Assembly: GCA_038049695.1 (NCBI GenBank)
Contig: CP142451.1
Location: forward strand, 43,969,001 to 44,033,000
DNA: 64,000 nt
Source: Cinnamomum chago
Taxonomy: Eukaryota > Streptophyta > Magnoliopsida > Laurales > Lauraceae
Direction of reading: 5' to 3'
The notes under the pieces were generated by a model, which was given only the letters and a program-made list of their open reading frames with translations, did not search any database and was not told the DNA's origin. Positions 36,601 through 48,260 of this stretch are shown one piece after another (the first letter of the stretch is position 1; every line of letters begins with the position of its first letter). Both the position numbers and the translations under genes were made by a program.

Positions 36601-38830
36601 GGAATTCATCTTTTGGGCATGCATTGTTCAGGTCTCTGTAATCAATGCAGACCCTGATTTGCCCATTTTTCTTTGTCACGGGGACGATGTTGGCCAACCA
36701 TTCAGGATGCTGTTCCTCACGGATGAAGCCAACGCTTTTGAGTTTTTGAACTTCTTGTTCAATTTTGTCCATCACGTCAGGACGGAACCTTCTTTGGCCT
36801 TGTTTGACAGGCTTGATATCTTTTTGAAGATTGAGTTTATGGATTGCTATTTTGGGGTCTAAGCCAGGCATCTCAGCGTAAGACCATGCGAAACAATCAA
36901 CGAACTCATGAAGAAACGCGATATACTCGGGTAACTCATCTTCCTTTATATTCTTGCTTATGAATACAGGACGCGAGTTATCAGGTTTTCCCAAGTCTAT
37001 CTTTTGAACAGAATCTTCTGTTGGAAGATTTGAAGGTGGTTCCTCCACAATATTTTCGGAGGCTTCCAACCCAACAAAGCCTTCTGGAGTTCCAAAGGTA
37101 TCTACAGACCACGGCTCTGCTTTTGTCCATGGGTCTTCTTGATTGGTACTTTTCTCAAGATTTGCTATGAGATGGTCCCAATCACCTGTTGAAACTAGGT
37201 CGAAGTAGGGCACTTCCTTTGGAGACAGTGGTTCTTCTGGGTCAGAGAACCGTGTGTCTGTATCATCGGACAATTCCTCTTCATCATCAAAGAAATCGTA
37301 CCAATTGGATGAACTTCCTGGATCCTTGACGACCAACTCTTCAAAGAGATATCCAGGGAGATCGATGTCTTCATTAATATGAGATGTTGAGGCTTGGTTG
37401 GCAAGATGATTTTGCAGCCTTTGTGTCAACTGTCTCAAGGGGGCGTCAGGATCATACCCCAGCCCATATGAAGACTTTTCTATGTGGCGGTGGGGTTTCC
37501 AACCTTCCAGTTGACTTTTGGTCAGGGTTGGTTCCAATGGCGTGATAATACCACGGCCATCTCCCAAATCGGTTGGGTTCTGAGCGTCGTAGCCCATTTT
37601 CTTCATGATAGCTTGCGCCATTGGACTATACAGGGATAGTTGAGGCATACCTTCATTTTTGAAAGGTTCAAGCGAAGAATTTGATGAAGAAACTCCCGAT
37701 TTATGGAAGAAGATTGGCTTTTCTTCTGCTGATGTCGCTGGAACAACGAAGGAAGCAGATGCCGGATCTTCTATGTCAACGGTTGTCTCCATCGGAGTGA
37801 GAGCGGGCTGAACTTGTTGATCATCAGCTTGGCTTGACGATGTATCGTCTTCTGGCTCTGAGTCCGAATCCGTGTCTTGCAAGATAGACACGAAGGAGAC
37901 AGCAAACTTGCCCCCAGCCCTTTGTTTTGTCTTCTTTCCTTTGGTGGTGATCACCAGAGGCTTTGAAGACTTGAGGGAGACCATGAAAGGAGATTGATCA
38001 TTCTCTTCGGTTTTGATAGAGGGTTTATTTTCTTCCGGTGATTGCTGAGGAGCCTTGCCTTTGTCTTTCTGGAGATTTTCGGCAAAGGATGCTGTTTCTT
38101 CCTCCCTTTCTTCTTTTTCATCTTTGTACATCTGAGCATCTGCGAAATAGACTTCTTTGCCTTTGAAGGGCTTTTTGTCTGCAAACACTCGATGTATCAA
38201 GCCGTCATTGCCAACGAACTTGATGCACTGATGTAAAGTCGAAGGGACAACACCATTCTCGTGTATCCAGGGGCGTCCGAGAAGGATGTTGTAGCATGAA
38301 GGGGTCTTTATCGCATAGACAGTGACCTCGGAGATAAGATCACCGATTTGCAACTTGAACCTGATTTTGCCGATCGGCCTTTGAGCGCTGCCATCATATC
38401 CAAAGATGGACACAGACGTGTGGCTCAGCTTACTAGGCGGAATGCCCAGTTCTTCGAGTGCCGAAGTGGAGATGAGGTTGAGTGCAGAACCTGGATCGAT
38501 CTGGATTTTGCGTACTGGCACCTCTTTGATGTACCCGGTGAAGTACAGGGGTCGGTTGTGCTTTGTCTCGCCTAGCAGGAGGTCTTCCTTGGTGAAGGCG
38601 ATGGTTGCACTTGCTGCTTTTTGAACCGAGAGGCATTCGATGCAGGATCCTTCAGTTTTCTTCTTTTCTCCTTTTGAGGGAGCTTTTGATTTTTTGACCC
38701 TATGGTCCATTTCAATTTGTAGGACTTGTGGGGCATGTTTGTCGACATCCGCATCCAGCATTTGTAGTTCTGAAATGAGACTATCACGAGTCTGTGGTGA
38801 CATTCGTAACAAGTCTAGGATGTGCAGACG
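33673..38830 (-). pseudogene. Element C pol: protease, RT, two RNase H domains, integrase
   Basis: On the minus strand the first frame (38812 to 35894) holds an aspartic protease (IQIDPGSALN near 38490; YNILLGRPWIH near 38290) and then a long acidic spacer. RT follows, with VCIDYRDLNNACPKDEFPLP near 36640 and the catalytic YVDD near 36360. The second frame (35949 to 33673) starts with an RNase H whose first catalytic Asp is replaced (LLYTRALDCSLG). A complete archaeal-type RNase H comes next (YFDGTT, NNAAEYQAL, FGDSQLI, RADAL). Integrase follows, with its H-H-C-C finger, MDIIGP, HDNGPQF and GLAEAFNK. The two frames overlap because of one extra base at about 35950-35951, in the RT-RNase H link. 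Loss of function of the first RNase H together with gain of the second is typical of the Tat lineage. Confidence 0.9.
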
Positions 38831-41688
38831 TGCTGAATCAAGTCGTACTTGAAAGCCTCCTTGGGGCCTGCATTTTCATTATTCTTGCCACTAGGGGCGT
38901 TTACAACTTGTTTTCCTGAAGGATTTACATAAGAAGCAGAAGGTTGCTTGTAGTTTTTGTGGTAATCCCGGCCAGAACGGGTACCTCTACCAACTTCAAG
39001 AGCTTCTGGAGAAGGGTCTTTGTTTAGAAGATCACCCTCGAGATCGAGGGGTTGTTCCTTCTCATTTGCTGAAGATTTCTCTGTGTCAGCATTGCCATCT
39101 TCAGTAATTGTGTTGCATGGGGCATTTTCCGGGAGCAAGTCCTGAACAGCATCCAGCAACTTTCCTTCTTTGTCGAATATTTTGTTGGTCCAGACATCAC
39201 CGATGAGATCGGGCATTTGGGACCAAGTGACCGAATTTTCTCCGAAGAAGATTTCACCGGCTGGAATTTCTTCAAGGTGATCGGTCGGAAGAGGTTTGAG
39301 TTCCGATGTCACTGTTCCAGGAGACGAAGCCTGAGAAGGTGAGGAATTATCATCCTGAGTTATTGCATTGCAAGTAACTTTGACGGAAGATGCCTCCAAG
39401 ATGAACTGTTGGGAATCAGATTCGTCCTCAGATGTAAGAGGATCGTCGATCCAACAGCTTTCTTCGTTTTCCGGGGTTACCGGAGGAGATTCCTGTAGAT
39501 TTTCAGGAACTTCCGGTGCTGGGTTGTGACGAAGCTGATTGATGCGACCTTGTTCTTGCTCTATAGCAAGGTACTGCAAGATCCTTGCGTATTCATCGAG
39601 ATCAGGCACGGGAGCCAAATCTTCTTCTTCGTCTGCTCCTTGCAGTTCAACATGGTTGGGTTCCACTGGAGTATTTTCTTGGACAGCCTCTTGGTCTTCT
39701 TCATCATCAGACCAGGATCCTTGCGGCTGTAATGGGTTATACCAGATTACTGGCATAAGATGAGATTCAGGGATCCATTCCTCGTCGGAGAGATATTCTC
39801 CTGTTTCGAGGGATTCTTCCCACTCATCGATGTCACTGGCGGTGTCACTGGACTCATATCCATCCATGGAGAATCCGACCACTGAGTTGCAAGAGTATGA
39901 TGCCCCCTGCGTAGTTTCATCTTTGAGATGTGGTGGCATGAAATCACCAAGAGTGAATTTTCTTGCCGCCTTTGAAGCCTTAGGAGAGGACTCTTCTGTT
40001 GCCCCCAGTGAAGCGGTAGAGGAGTTTTCTGCCTTTTCAGCGACTTCTTGCTTTTTCGGAGCTTTCTCCTGCTGTTTGAGCTTGCGGAGTTGTCTCCTGG
40101 CTTGCCTTCGCTGTTGAGCGGTTGACTTTGTTTTGACGACCTCCCAATTTTCATCTTCTAGGAGATCGGGGTGTACCCATATGGGCTGTCCTTCTGATGT
40201 TGGATATGGAACCAACTCTTGGGACGTTTGGGTCATCTTTATCACCTTGAAGGAAGTAGTGATCTTCTCTTTTGGTGATTTTTGTTTTTGTCCACACGAC
40301 ACCATGTTGACGGAGGCAGACCCATAGTTCTTGTCGAAGGTAATGACTCCGTTTTTCCACATCTCATTTATCTTCTCTCTCACAACAAAACATTGATTGA
40401 GAGGATGCGAGACCATCTGATGGTATGGGCAGTACCGAGGATCGTTGGTTTTGCCAACATCTCCTGGTCTTTTGGTGTCAGGCAATGTAAGTTTGCCATT
40501 TGCTAGGAGTGCCCCAAAGATTTCTTCAACGTCTTCATCAAACGGGTATTTCTTTTCTACCCGTTCTCTGAAGGCATCAGAGAGTTCAGGCTTTTTACCT
40601 GTAGCTTTGTTTTCATCTTTCTTTGGCTGCTGAGGAGCTGACTTGGTTTGCACATTGAGAACCTCATTTTTCTTTGGTTTTGAGGTTGCAATGGTAGTCG
40701 GCTCTTTCTTTAATGATTTCTGACTGTTGAGGTCTTTGATCACCGTTTCAGCTTCCATAGATGCTTCCAGGAGTTCTCCCAGGTTCTTTGATTTGTTGCC
40801 GATGATCATGGAGCGGATTCTTGCTCTCATGTTGTTTCGGCAGATGTCGACCAGTGATGCTTGTGGCAGTACATCGGAGCATTTGTATGCCATTGCCTTC
40901 CACTTGTGAATGAAGTCATATGTTGACTCATTCTCTCCCTGTTTTAGGCTGCAGAGCTGAGCCATAGTAACAGGATGATCCTCACCTTTGAAGTGGGTTA
41001 GGAAGCGTGTCTCCAACATGGCCCAATTTTGAATGGAGTCCTCCGGCAGAGTGGAGTACCAATCAAAGGCCGTACCTTTTAGGGTACTTGCAAAGAGGCT
41101 GATTTTGAGGGCATCTTGATCCGCAATAGCTCCCGTCAGGATCTTGAAATGGATGACGTGTTGTCTGGCTGAACCTTTCCCCGTATATGTTTGGAGAGTA
41201 GGTTGCTTGAATTTTGTAGGGAACGGGACCGAGTCCATCCACAAGGGATATGGTGGCTTGATCCCATGCTCCTTTAGTGTATCCTCTTCTTTTGCTTTGG
41301 CGAGGATATCGTCAACGTCCTTTTTGGTAAGGGCGCGTGACTCACTGTTTTCCGCATTTTCCTCGTCGACTTGATGGCTCGGAGGAGCTTCATTGTTTTG
41401 TGGACGCTGAAGATTTAGGTTCTCTATTAGAGTCTCTATCCTCTGCTGCCCTTGCTCCAGCTGCTGGATGCGTGCGGTTACGTCATCATGCGGCGGAGGT
41501 TGTTCAGTATTTGTGACCAAGACGTTCATTCTTCGAGAGTCGAAAGAGGATACAGTCTTGGTGACTGAGCTGGAGCTCGTTCTTTTAGATGAAGAGCTCG
41601 AAGAGTGGTCACTCCGACGTCCTTGGCTTGAAGAAGCGGGAGAGTTTTCTTTATGTCTTCGTGTCCGGGAGACGCTGCGAGTCACCGG
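38815..41688 (-). pseudogene. Element C gag
   Basis: The frame is open for 957 codons, with no ATG at its start; it follows ORF1 in the same frame after a single TGA. The first in-frame ATG is near 41527. The N-terminus is Ser/Arg-rich, then a short coiled coil (IQQLEQGQQRIETLIENL). The capsid domain spans about 41220-40700 (PTLQTYTGKGSARQHVIHF, ALKISLFASTLKGTAFDWY). A Cys/His cluster (YCPYHQMVSHPLNQCF) lies near 40400 where Tat elements carry a similar motif. A 500-residue acidic tail follows. The frame ends in FKYDLIQHVCTS, part of a block that continues in the pol frame (ILDLLRMSPQTRDSLI). An apparent one-base shift at about 38828 separates gag from protease. Confidence 0.82.
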
Positions 41689-42636
41689 TCATCTGACATG
41701 GATTTTAGTTGCTGACTTCTGGCGTTTTCTGGTTTTTCCAACCATATGAACAGCAACAAGTTGGTCGGGTCTTTCTTTTTCGACCCATTTTTGGGAGACT
41801 TGAAGTGCAGAATCCTGGGTTCTTTGCTTCTCTAGTCTCTTTTGTCGATATGCCGTTCGGCGACGCATACGACGAGCGATTTGAGCTTTGGTTAGCTCTG
41901 GCTGTGCCCTAGTAATGAAGGAAGTAGTCCCTGGTGCGCAGCAGCCAAGCTTGTCTTCTTTGAAGATGGGCAGGGACAGGATCTGGACGCGGTCCTTTGC
42001 CTGTCGCAGCGAAGCTTTGAATTTTGCGAGTTCGGCTCCCGTTGAGAGGAAGGGTCGACTCGCAGGTGTGAAGGCCTTGACAGGTTCTTGCGGAGGCCTT
42101 ACGATGCACGATTTGATTTTGGGCTTGTATGAGCAAGCCGGCTCGTGCTGAGTTGGTTTTGTTTGGCGGAGGGTAGGCTTCTCCTCTTTCATGTAAGCAA
42201 GAGGGTAGAACCGGTTCTCCTTGAGAGGGGCCAGGTATGCTGGCTTTGCTGATGTTTGTGACCTTCGCTGTTTGGGTGAAGGCCTTGGAGACCAAGTCTT
42301 TGAGCAGACCTGGTTTCTTGCTGGTTGAGGCTTTGCAGGAGCACTACGGGCCTCAGGTTTCTTGATGATCGCCCTTGGTATCACTGTAGTGATACGTTGA
42401 GGGGCGGTTCTCTGCTTCTTGGCAGGTGCGGTTTCTTCTGCGGGTAGTGGGAATGGTCCCAATGACCCGAAGACAATGGTCCGGGGAGTAGAGTTTGACC
42501 CGGTGTCTTCTGAGTTGCCGAGGGAAATGACGCTTCGGCAGCTGGCAGGGCGCTTGTAAGTGCGCTTGGTTTGTTTGTCTTGGAGCATGAGCTGGTACTT
42601 GTTCTCATCAAAGGTGATGGTTAATGAAGCTGCCAT
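41689..42636 (-). CDS. Element C ORF1, basic protein of unknown function
   Basis: The ATG at 42636 opens a 315-residue frame on the minus strand. A possible splice acceptor (cttgtttcag) lies 17 to 26 bases upstream. The N-terminus (MAASLTITFDENKYQLML) is followed by a long Lys/Arg/Pro-rich stretch with an Arg-rich helix near the end (RRMRRRTAYRQKRLEKQRTQ). No known domain was recognised. An extra ORF between the 5' LTR and gag is characteristic of Ogre-type Tat elements, and its role is not known. Its TGA stop (41691-41689) is directly followed by the gag frame in the same phase. Confidence 0.7.
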   Translation of the reverse strand: MAASLTITFDENKYQLMLQDKQTKRTYKRPASCRSVISLGNSEDTGSNSTPRTIVFGSLGPFPLPAEETAPAKKQRTAPQRITTVIPRAIIKKPEARSAPAKPQPARNQVCSKTWSPRPSPKQRRSQTSAKPAYLAPLKENRFYPLAYMKEEKPTLRQTKPTQHEPACSYKPKIKSCIVRPPQEPVKAFTPASRPFLSTGAELAKFKASLRQAKDRVQILSLPIFKEDKLGCCAPGTTSFITRAQPELTKAQIARRMRRRTAYRQKRLEKQRTQDSALQVSQKWVEKERPDQLVAVHMVGKTRKRQKSATKIHVR

Positions 42637-43020
42637 TGTTAGTTTTTGGAAAACTTCTGAAACAAGACCATATCCATTAGTAATCACAAGAATATGGTGA
42701 TCATAAATGGAAAATACTATGGTTTCGCCTTTTCAAGTCGCCCGAGGGGACATGGCCCAGCCCAAGCAATATGAGGAAGGCAGAAAAGCCATAGAGGGCA
42801 CAATTGTTCTAAACGCAGGTAGGGTCAGCTCAGAATGAGTGTCCCAGTGACTGCTAGAAGCAATTGTGAACCTTAATTCAAATTACCGAGAAGCAAAGCT
42901 CACTCAAGGTAAAATGATATAAGGTTGAGATACAAATGTGTCGGTTGCGAATACAGTAGACCCGAAAGGGCGTACTAGCACCGCTAGGCACAAATGTTGC
43001 AAATCGCATCCTTGGAAAGG
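42637..43020 (-). other. C leader between tandem array and ORF1
   Basis: Non-coding leader. A candidate splice acceptor lies at 42653-42662 on the minus strand. No other feature was recognised. Confidence 0.45.
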
Positions 43021-44260
43021 ACACGAGATGGGATTTTTGAAAGGTCAAGATTGGATTCATAGGAGAGAGCAAATGGTATTCCAATCCGAAAATGAGCTCA
43101 ACATTTCTGCGAGCTCGAAAGTCCGAAAAGGAAGGAACCAGGATTTCTCAAATGTGAATCCAAAAGTGACGGAAGTTTTTTTTTTGAAAGTGTCAAGATT
43201 GGACTTTATAGAAGAGAGCAAATGGTATTCCAATCCGAAAATGAGTTCAACATTTCTGCGATCTCGAAGTCCGAAAAGGAAGGAACCAAGATTTCTCAAA
43301 TATGAATCCAAAAATGACAGAAGTTTTTTTTCTTTTTTTTTTTTTCTTTTTTTTTTTTTTAAGAGTTCACATAGATCTCCAATTCGATCTTATGAAACCT
43401 CAGTTGATAGATCAGCCCCCAGGTAAGGGTAGGATTACTTAATGAACCCGTTTGGAGGACCCTTGCCTAGAACAGTCTAGCTGTCTCCACACTCTGGACA
43501 AGGCTTTTCTTAGATCCACTTTGGTCAAAGAACGCAATTGGTGCAACCTTAGTGGCTTTTTTTTTGAAAGATTTTTTTTTATTATGGATTCATAGAAGAG
43601 AGCGAATGGTGTTCCATTCCGAAAATGGGTTCAACATTTCTGCGATCCCGAAGTCCGAAAAGGAAGAAACCAAAGTTTCTCAACTTAAACCCAAAAGAGG
43701 AAAATCTGAAAATTTTTTGTAAATCAGATTTTGTTTTTTTTTTTTATGGATTCATAGAAGAGAGCGAATGGTGTTCCATTCCGAAAATGGGTTCAACATT
43801 TCTGCGATCCCGAAGTCCGAAAAGGAAAAAACCAAAGTTTCTCAACTTAAACCCAAAAGAGAAAAATCTGAATTTTTTTTTTTAAATCAGATTTTGTTTT
43901 TGATTTTTTTTATGGATTCATAGAAGAGAGCGAATGGTGTTCCATTCCGAAAATGGGTTCAACATTTCTGCGATCCCGAAGTCCGAAAAGGAAGAAACCA
44001 AAGTTTCTCAACTTAAACCCAAAAGAGGAAGATCTGAAAATTTTTTGTAAATCAGATTTTGTTTTTGATTTTTTTTTTATGGATTCATAGAAGAGAGCGA
44101 ATGGTGTTCCATTCCGAAAATGGGTTCAACATTTCTGCGATCCCGAAGTCCGAAAAGGAAGAAACCAAAGTTTCTCAACTTAAACCCAAAAGAGGAAAAA
44201 TCTGAAATTTTTTGTAAATCAGATTTTGTTTTTGATTTTTTTTTTTAGAAACAAGAAAGA
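43021..44260 (-). repeat. About 165-bp tandem array in C 5' leader
   Basis: Units contain ggattcatagaagagagcg, a conserved middle (ccgaaaatgggttcaac, cgaagtccgaaaagg) and a T-rich end. Four close copies start at 43586, 43748, 43914 and 44081 (spacing 162, 166, 167). Two diverged copies start near 43053 and 43201, separated from the others by unrelated sequence. Open frames reading through it are not kept between units. Confidence 0.9.
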
Positions 44261-44396
44261 CTGGAAATAAACTCAAAAGAAGAAATTTCCAAGAATCCCA
44301 TCTCATGTGTTTTTTTTTTAGATGCAAGATCCAACATAGGCCACCAACTAAAAAGGAGCCAAAAGGAATCTAAGCACATGTTCATCAAATGAACGA

Positions 44397-44414
44397 GTCC
44401 CACCGGGTGTGCCA
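44397..44414 (-). other. Primer-binding site of element C
   Basis: The minus strand reads TGGCACACCCGGTGGGAC three bases after the LTR end (ACCATCA). The complementary sequence has a tRNA 3' end form ending in CCA, with a T-stem-like gagtcccac further in. It is not the initiator methionine site used by the other elements; I could not name the tRNA. Confidence 0.7.
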
Positions 44415-44417
44415 GCT

Positions 44418-46884
44418 TGATGGTCCCGGCTTTTGTCTTTTTCCAAAGCTGCCTCCGCCCCGGGGCTGACGGGGTATGGTGGAGGGAAAAAGGAAAAGCG
44501 GGCATCAGTTTTTTTGTACGGGTATGCCAATTTCTCTTTTATACTTGGAATTTAGAAATGGTGATCCGGAGATCCACCTTCACAAGTAAAAAGGGAAATG
44601 AAACTTTTTTCTAGTTTTCCATTGCATACATATTTTAATAAAAGAGACAGTTTTTTGATTTTGCCGTAAAAGGCGATTTTTTGGCATTTATAGCCGATTT
44701 TTGGCGTTTATAGCCGATTTGTGGCGTTTATAGCCGATTTACAATTCTCATCAATAATGAAAGACAAGAGTTGTGGTTTTTTGTCTCTTTAAAAAAAATA
44801 CAATTTACAACAGAAAAGTAAGAAAAAGGAATCTAACTTCTCATGCGATTGTGGGAGGGCTCGTTCAGATCGATGGTCGCGAGTCATGTATGGGCTCCGC
44901 CATCGTCCTTCAGATGAGAACATAGTGCTTGATTTCTTGGCTTGGCTCCAACCTCAGATTTTTAGAGGATAAGGACCAAGATAAGGTCCTATATCCGGTA
45001 AAAGGCTGAGTAGACGGGCTGAAAAGCCGCATCTTGCCATGTTGGATAGAAGGATAGGTGGTCTTTGAGGGGGGGGTGGCCCCCCAAGGGGCTTCAATCA
45101 CCTTGTTGAACTTGTTGCAGCAGAGTTTTCTTGAAGGAGCAGGGTTGTAGAGATTTCTCCAAGGATTTTTGAATGATTTTCTGGCTCTTTCTGTGTGTGT
45201 CCCCCTCTTTTTGAAATGCTTGGAGGGGACTCCTATTTATAGGCCTTTAGGTAGCCTTTAGGAGTGATTTATGAGCCTTTATGGTAATAAAGCTCATTAA
45301 GGGAGGAGTTACGAGTTTAATTGCTTTTTGTTTTGTAACTCCTGACCCTTGGATTTCATTGGCCGGAGGAGAGTCATGGGCATTTAATCGCCTTTAATCT
45401 CCATTATGTTAGGAGTTTCATGGCCTGAATGCCATGATTGCTTGGACTTGTAACTCCTGAACGGAGGCTTCTGATTGGGCCGTTCAAGATAATGGGTTAA
45501 TGACCGCATTAACTTGCCATAAACGGGCCAATTGATTGCACTAAGTGGCCACCTTGGTAGCTGAAGAGTCGCGGGCCATGTTGCGTCTCTTGGAATTCCC
45601 TTTGCGATGATCATTGATGGATCCTTATGTAAATCAACATCAGATGATCATGTAGTTTCAGACATTGGTTGATACCAGCGGGCCGGCAGCATCTGTCCAG
45701 TCGATTTCGCGATCGGGCGGGCAGAAAGTGCACTTTTTGGTTGTTCAGCTGGCGATCAACGAAGTTTTTGAAGTTCTTGGAAGGATTCCTGTGATCTTGG
45801 CGAATATCGGCGAATTTGGAGCCTCAAAAGTCTGAATCTGGAAAAATCACAGGGACAGAACAACTCGTCTAGCGAAAACGGACGAAACGGGGGGTCCCGG
45901 GGCGAAATCGGCGCCCCGGACCTCCCAGGGTCGCCGGCCCCATGGTCTCCGGCGACCATGGGCCATGGTCGCAGGCCTGGCCCAGGGTCGCGGGGCTCTG
46001 CGACCCTGGGGGGAAAATTGCTTCCCGGGGCTCGTTTCTGGCCGTTTTTCGTCGTTTTTCGCTTCCGTTTTTTTTTGTTTGTTTTCTATGACATTTCTCC
46101 ACATTTTTGGCTTGATTTCCCTCTGAAAAACATGATGAGAATCCTTGCAAATTGGTTTGCAAAGTTTCCGATTTTCCGGGAAAAGCCGAGCGCAGAACTG
46201 CTGATTTTCCGCCAGAAGCTGAAACAGGGTCAAACGATGTCGGAATGACCTGAAATTTGAGGTGAAGCTTCTTGAGCATTAAATAAGACCAACCATGGGC
46301 TTTTTTTTTGAGTTTTGAAGCCGTTTGGGGTCATGCAAATGCTTGCCTTTGATTTCACTACGAGGGAAATGCCGAGCTTTGACTTTTGGTCAAACGATGT
46401 CCGATTGACCTGAAATTCGACGTGTGACTCCCTCATCAGTAGTTAGGACCAACCATAGGCTTTCGTTTGAGTTTTGAAGCCGTTTGGAGTCATGCAAATG
46501 CTTGCCTTTGTTTCTCCTGCGAGAGAGATGCCGAGCTTTGACTTTCGGTCAAACGATGTCCGATTGACCTGAAATTTGATGGGGAGCCTATTGGAGTTAT
46601 TTTGAGATGATCCACAAGCTCCGAATTAGGTGCCATGGTCCCGGGGTGGTCCGCCGCCGGGAGCTGCTGCTTAGCTGTTGGAGAAGTGAAGTTAGGCCAA
46701 ATGATGTCGGAATGGCCCGAAACTTCATGTGTACCTCTCTTTTGGTTGTTTTGAATGACCTTGCAGTTTTTGTTTGATTCTGACAAGATCTGATGCTTGA
46801 AGTGGCGCCTGCCTATTTTTGGTAGGATGCGGCTTCATGTAGCTTTTGGTGTGAAGAGGCAAAGTGACATTTTTGGTGTCAACA
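44418..46884 (-). mobile_element. Element C 5' LTR
   Basis: This 2467-bp LTR is nearly identical to 24640-27104. By-eye comparison finds about 16 differences. It carries the short motif block at 44663-44740 and the TATA box at 45234-45241. Confidence 0.93.
45234..45241 (-). promoter_or_regulatory. TATA box of element C 5' LTR
   Basis: The minus strand reads tataaata inside cctataaatagg. This is the likely promoter of the ORF1-gag-pol transcript, with the start some 30 bases downstream on the minus strand. Confidence 0.6.
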
Positions 46885-46889
46885 AAGGC
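46885..46889 (+). repeat. Target-site duplication of element C, right
   Basis: aaggc, matching 24635-24639. Sequence to the right resumes the B LTR. Confidence 0.93.
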
Positions 46890-46964
46890 ATAAGATACTT
46901 TATAAATACGTCCACGGGTAATAAAAGGTGAGATGCTACCCGTGCACGTGATTTCCCACAGGTG
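46890..46964 (-). mobile_element. Element B 5' LTR, fragment 2
   Basis: It continues the LTR fragment ending at 24639. Its right part (gcacgtgatttcccacaggtg) matches 28-48 in the other B LTR. It is cut at 46964 by element D; the remainder lies right of the window. Confidence 0.75.
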
Positions 46965-47639
46965 TGTTAGGAATTTTGTATTTGCAATTTGATGGATGCA
47001 TTTTCACTTTAGCATCATTTGAATTTTCACACTTGCATTGTTTTAGAAAACCTTGAAATCTGGTTTTATACATGCATTGCTTTTAAGATTTGAAAAAGTA
47101 TTGTTTTATGCATGTTTTGTTTTTATACTTGGATGCATTGATTTTAGAATTCAAACTCTTTTGAAATCCTAATTCTTTGTGCATTACTTTTGAGAAATCA
47201 TATTGAGAATTTAGGTTTGTGCCTTGCATACATTTATCACTTTCAGAATCTTTTTTGTATGCATTTTTATGTGAAAAGAGTTTTTAGAAATCAAGCTAGC
47301 CTATGTTTTAAATCTTCCAAATTATTTTAGGCTTTTTGTGTTTCATGTTTTTAAACATCTTCATTTGATTTAAAACATATTTCCAAGCTTGGTTTAGTGG
47401 CCCAAAAATCCCCACAAAGAGAAACCTTCAAATATGCAAAAGTTGGGAATTTTTGTCCCAGGGGGTGGTCCGGCAGTGTCGTCGGTCTACCGGCCCAGAG
47501 GTCCCGGTCGACCGGGAACACTGCAGGCCAACTGGGCCCCTGGAGCCCCAACGGTCATATTTCTGACCGTCGTGTGATCCCGGTCGACCGAGACCTGTTT
47601 CCAGGTCGACCGAGGACTAGCCGTTGGACTGTTTTCTTG

Positions 47640-47646
47640 TATAAAG
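47640..47646 (+). promoter_or_regulatory. TATA box of element D LTR
   Basis: tataaag follows a 170-bp GC-rich block of ggtcgaccg-type motifs (about 47465-47635). Confidence 0.5.
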
Positions 47647-48260
47647 TCCATTCATTTCCAACCTTTTTCAAGGCTTGAAACATGAACTTTTGAGACTATA
47701 TTGGAGCCAAAGAAAGGGGAAGAAGTTGGAAAGGCTAGAGAGCTATTTGGAAATCAATTGCTTGAGTTTTCAAAAGGTACATCTTACTAGTATTTTGATT
47801 TCCATTAAAATGAAATCCATGCATGCTTAAATCTTTGTATTTTCACTTATGCATGATTTCTAGAGTTGTTTTGCAAACTCATTACCATCTTTGGAATATT
47901 AAGAATGGTTTGCAAACTCTCTTGACTAATTCACATGCTCTTAGATTTTAATATTCATACAACTTGTTTAGTTCATTTCTTCAAAGTTGTTTGAATCTTT
48001 TATGTGATTAGTTTTCTCTTCAATCATCATTTTATAAGCTTTGATTTTAAAATGCATCATGCATTCATTTAAGAGCTTCATTGTTGAAATTGATTGAAGA
48101 AAAGCATTCATACACTTGTGCACACACTTTAGCTCATTTAGTGTATGTTTGTAATTTGAATTACACTTTCATATTAGCCTATGTAGAGGCAAATTCAATT
48201 GTGCTTAAATTGTATCTCTTGGATCTTTTGTGAAGACACCTTCTTAGAGAAATCATTCAT

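Larger units (their letters stand above)
24640..46884 (-). mobile_element. Element C: 22.2-kb Tat/Ogre-type Ty3/gypsy retrotransposon
   Basis: The element has two near-identical 2.47-kb LTRs (TGTTGACACC...GGGACCATCA on the minus strand), an aaggc target duplication, a PBS, a PPT and a full coding set in reverse orientation. Great length, an additional ORF upstream of gag, a second RNase H of archaeal type, tandem repeats between pol and the 3' LTR, and an antisense ORF there are all known marks of the Tat lineage (which includes Ogre). By eye the two LTRs differ at about 16 places, most of them transitions, so insertion is recent relative to the other layers. Confidence 0.93.

Noticed and set aside
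43021..44260. CRISPR-like look of repeats with regular spacing
   Set aside because: Units are about 165 bp, contiguous apart from one gap, lack unique spacers and lie in a plant retrotransposon leader.
44397..44414. A tRNA gene at the tRNA-like end sequence
   Set aside because: Only the 3' end is present, directly beside an LTR; there is no cloverleaf upstream. It is a primer-binding site.
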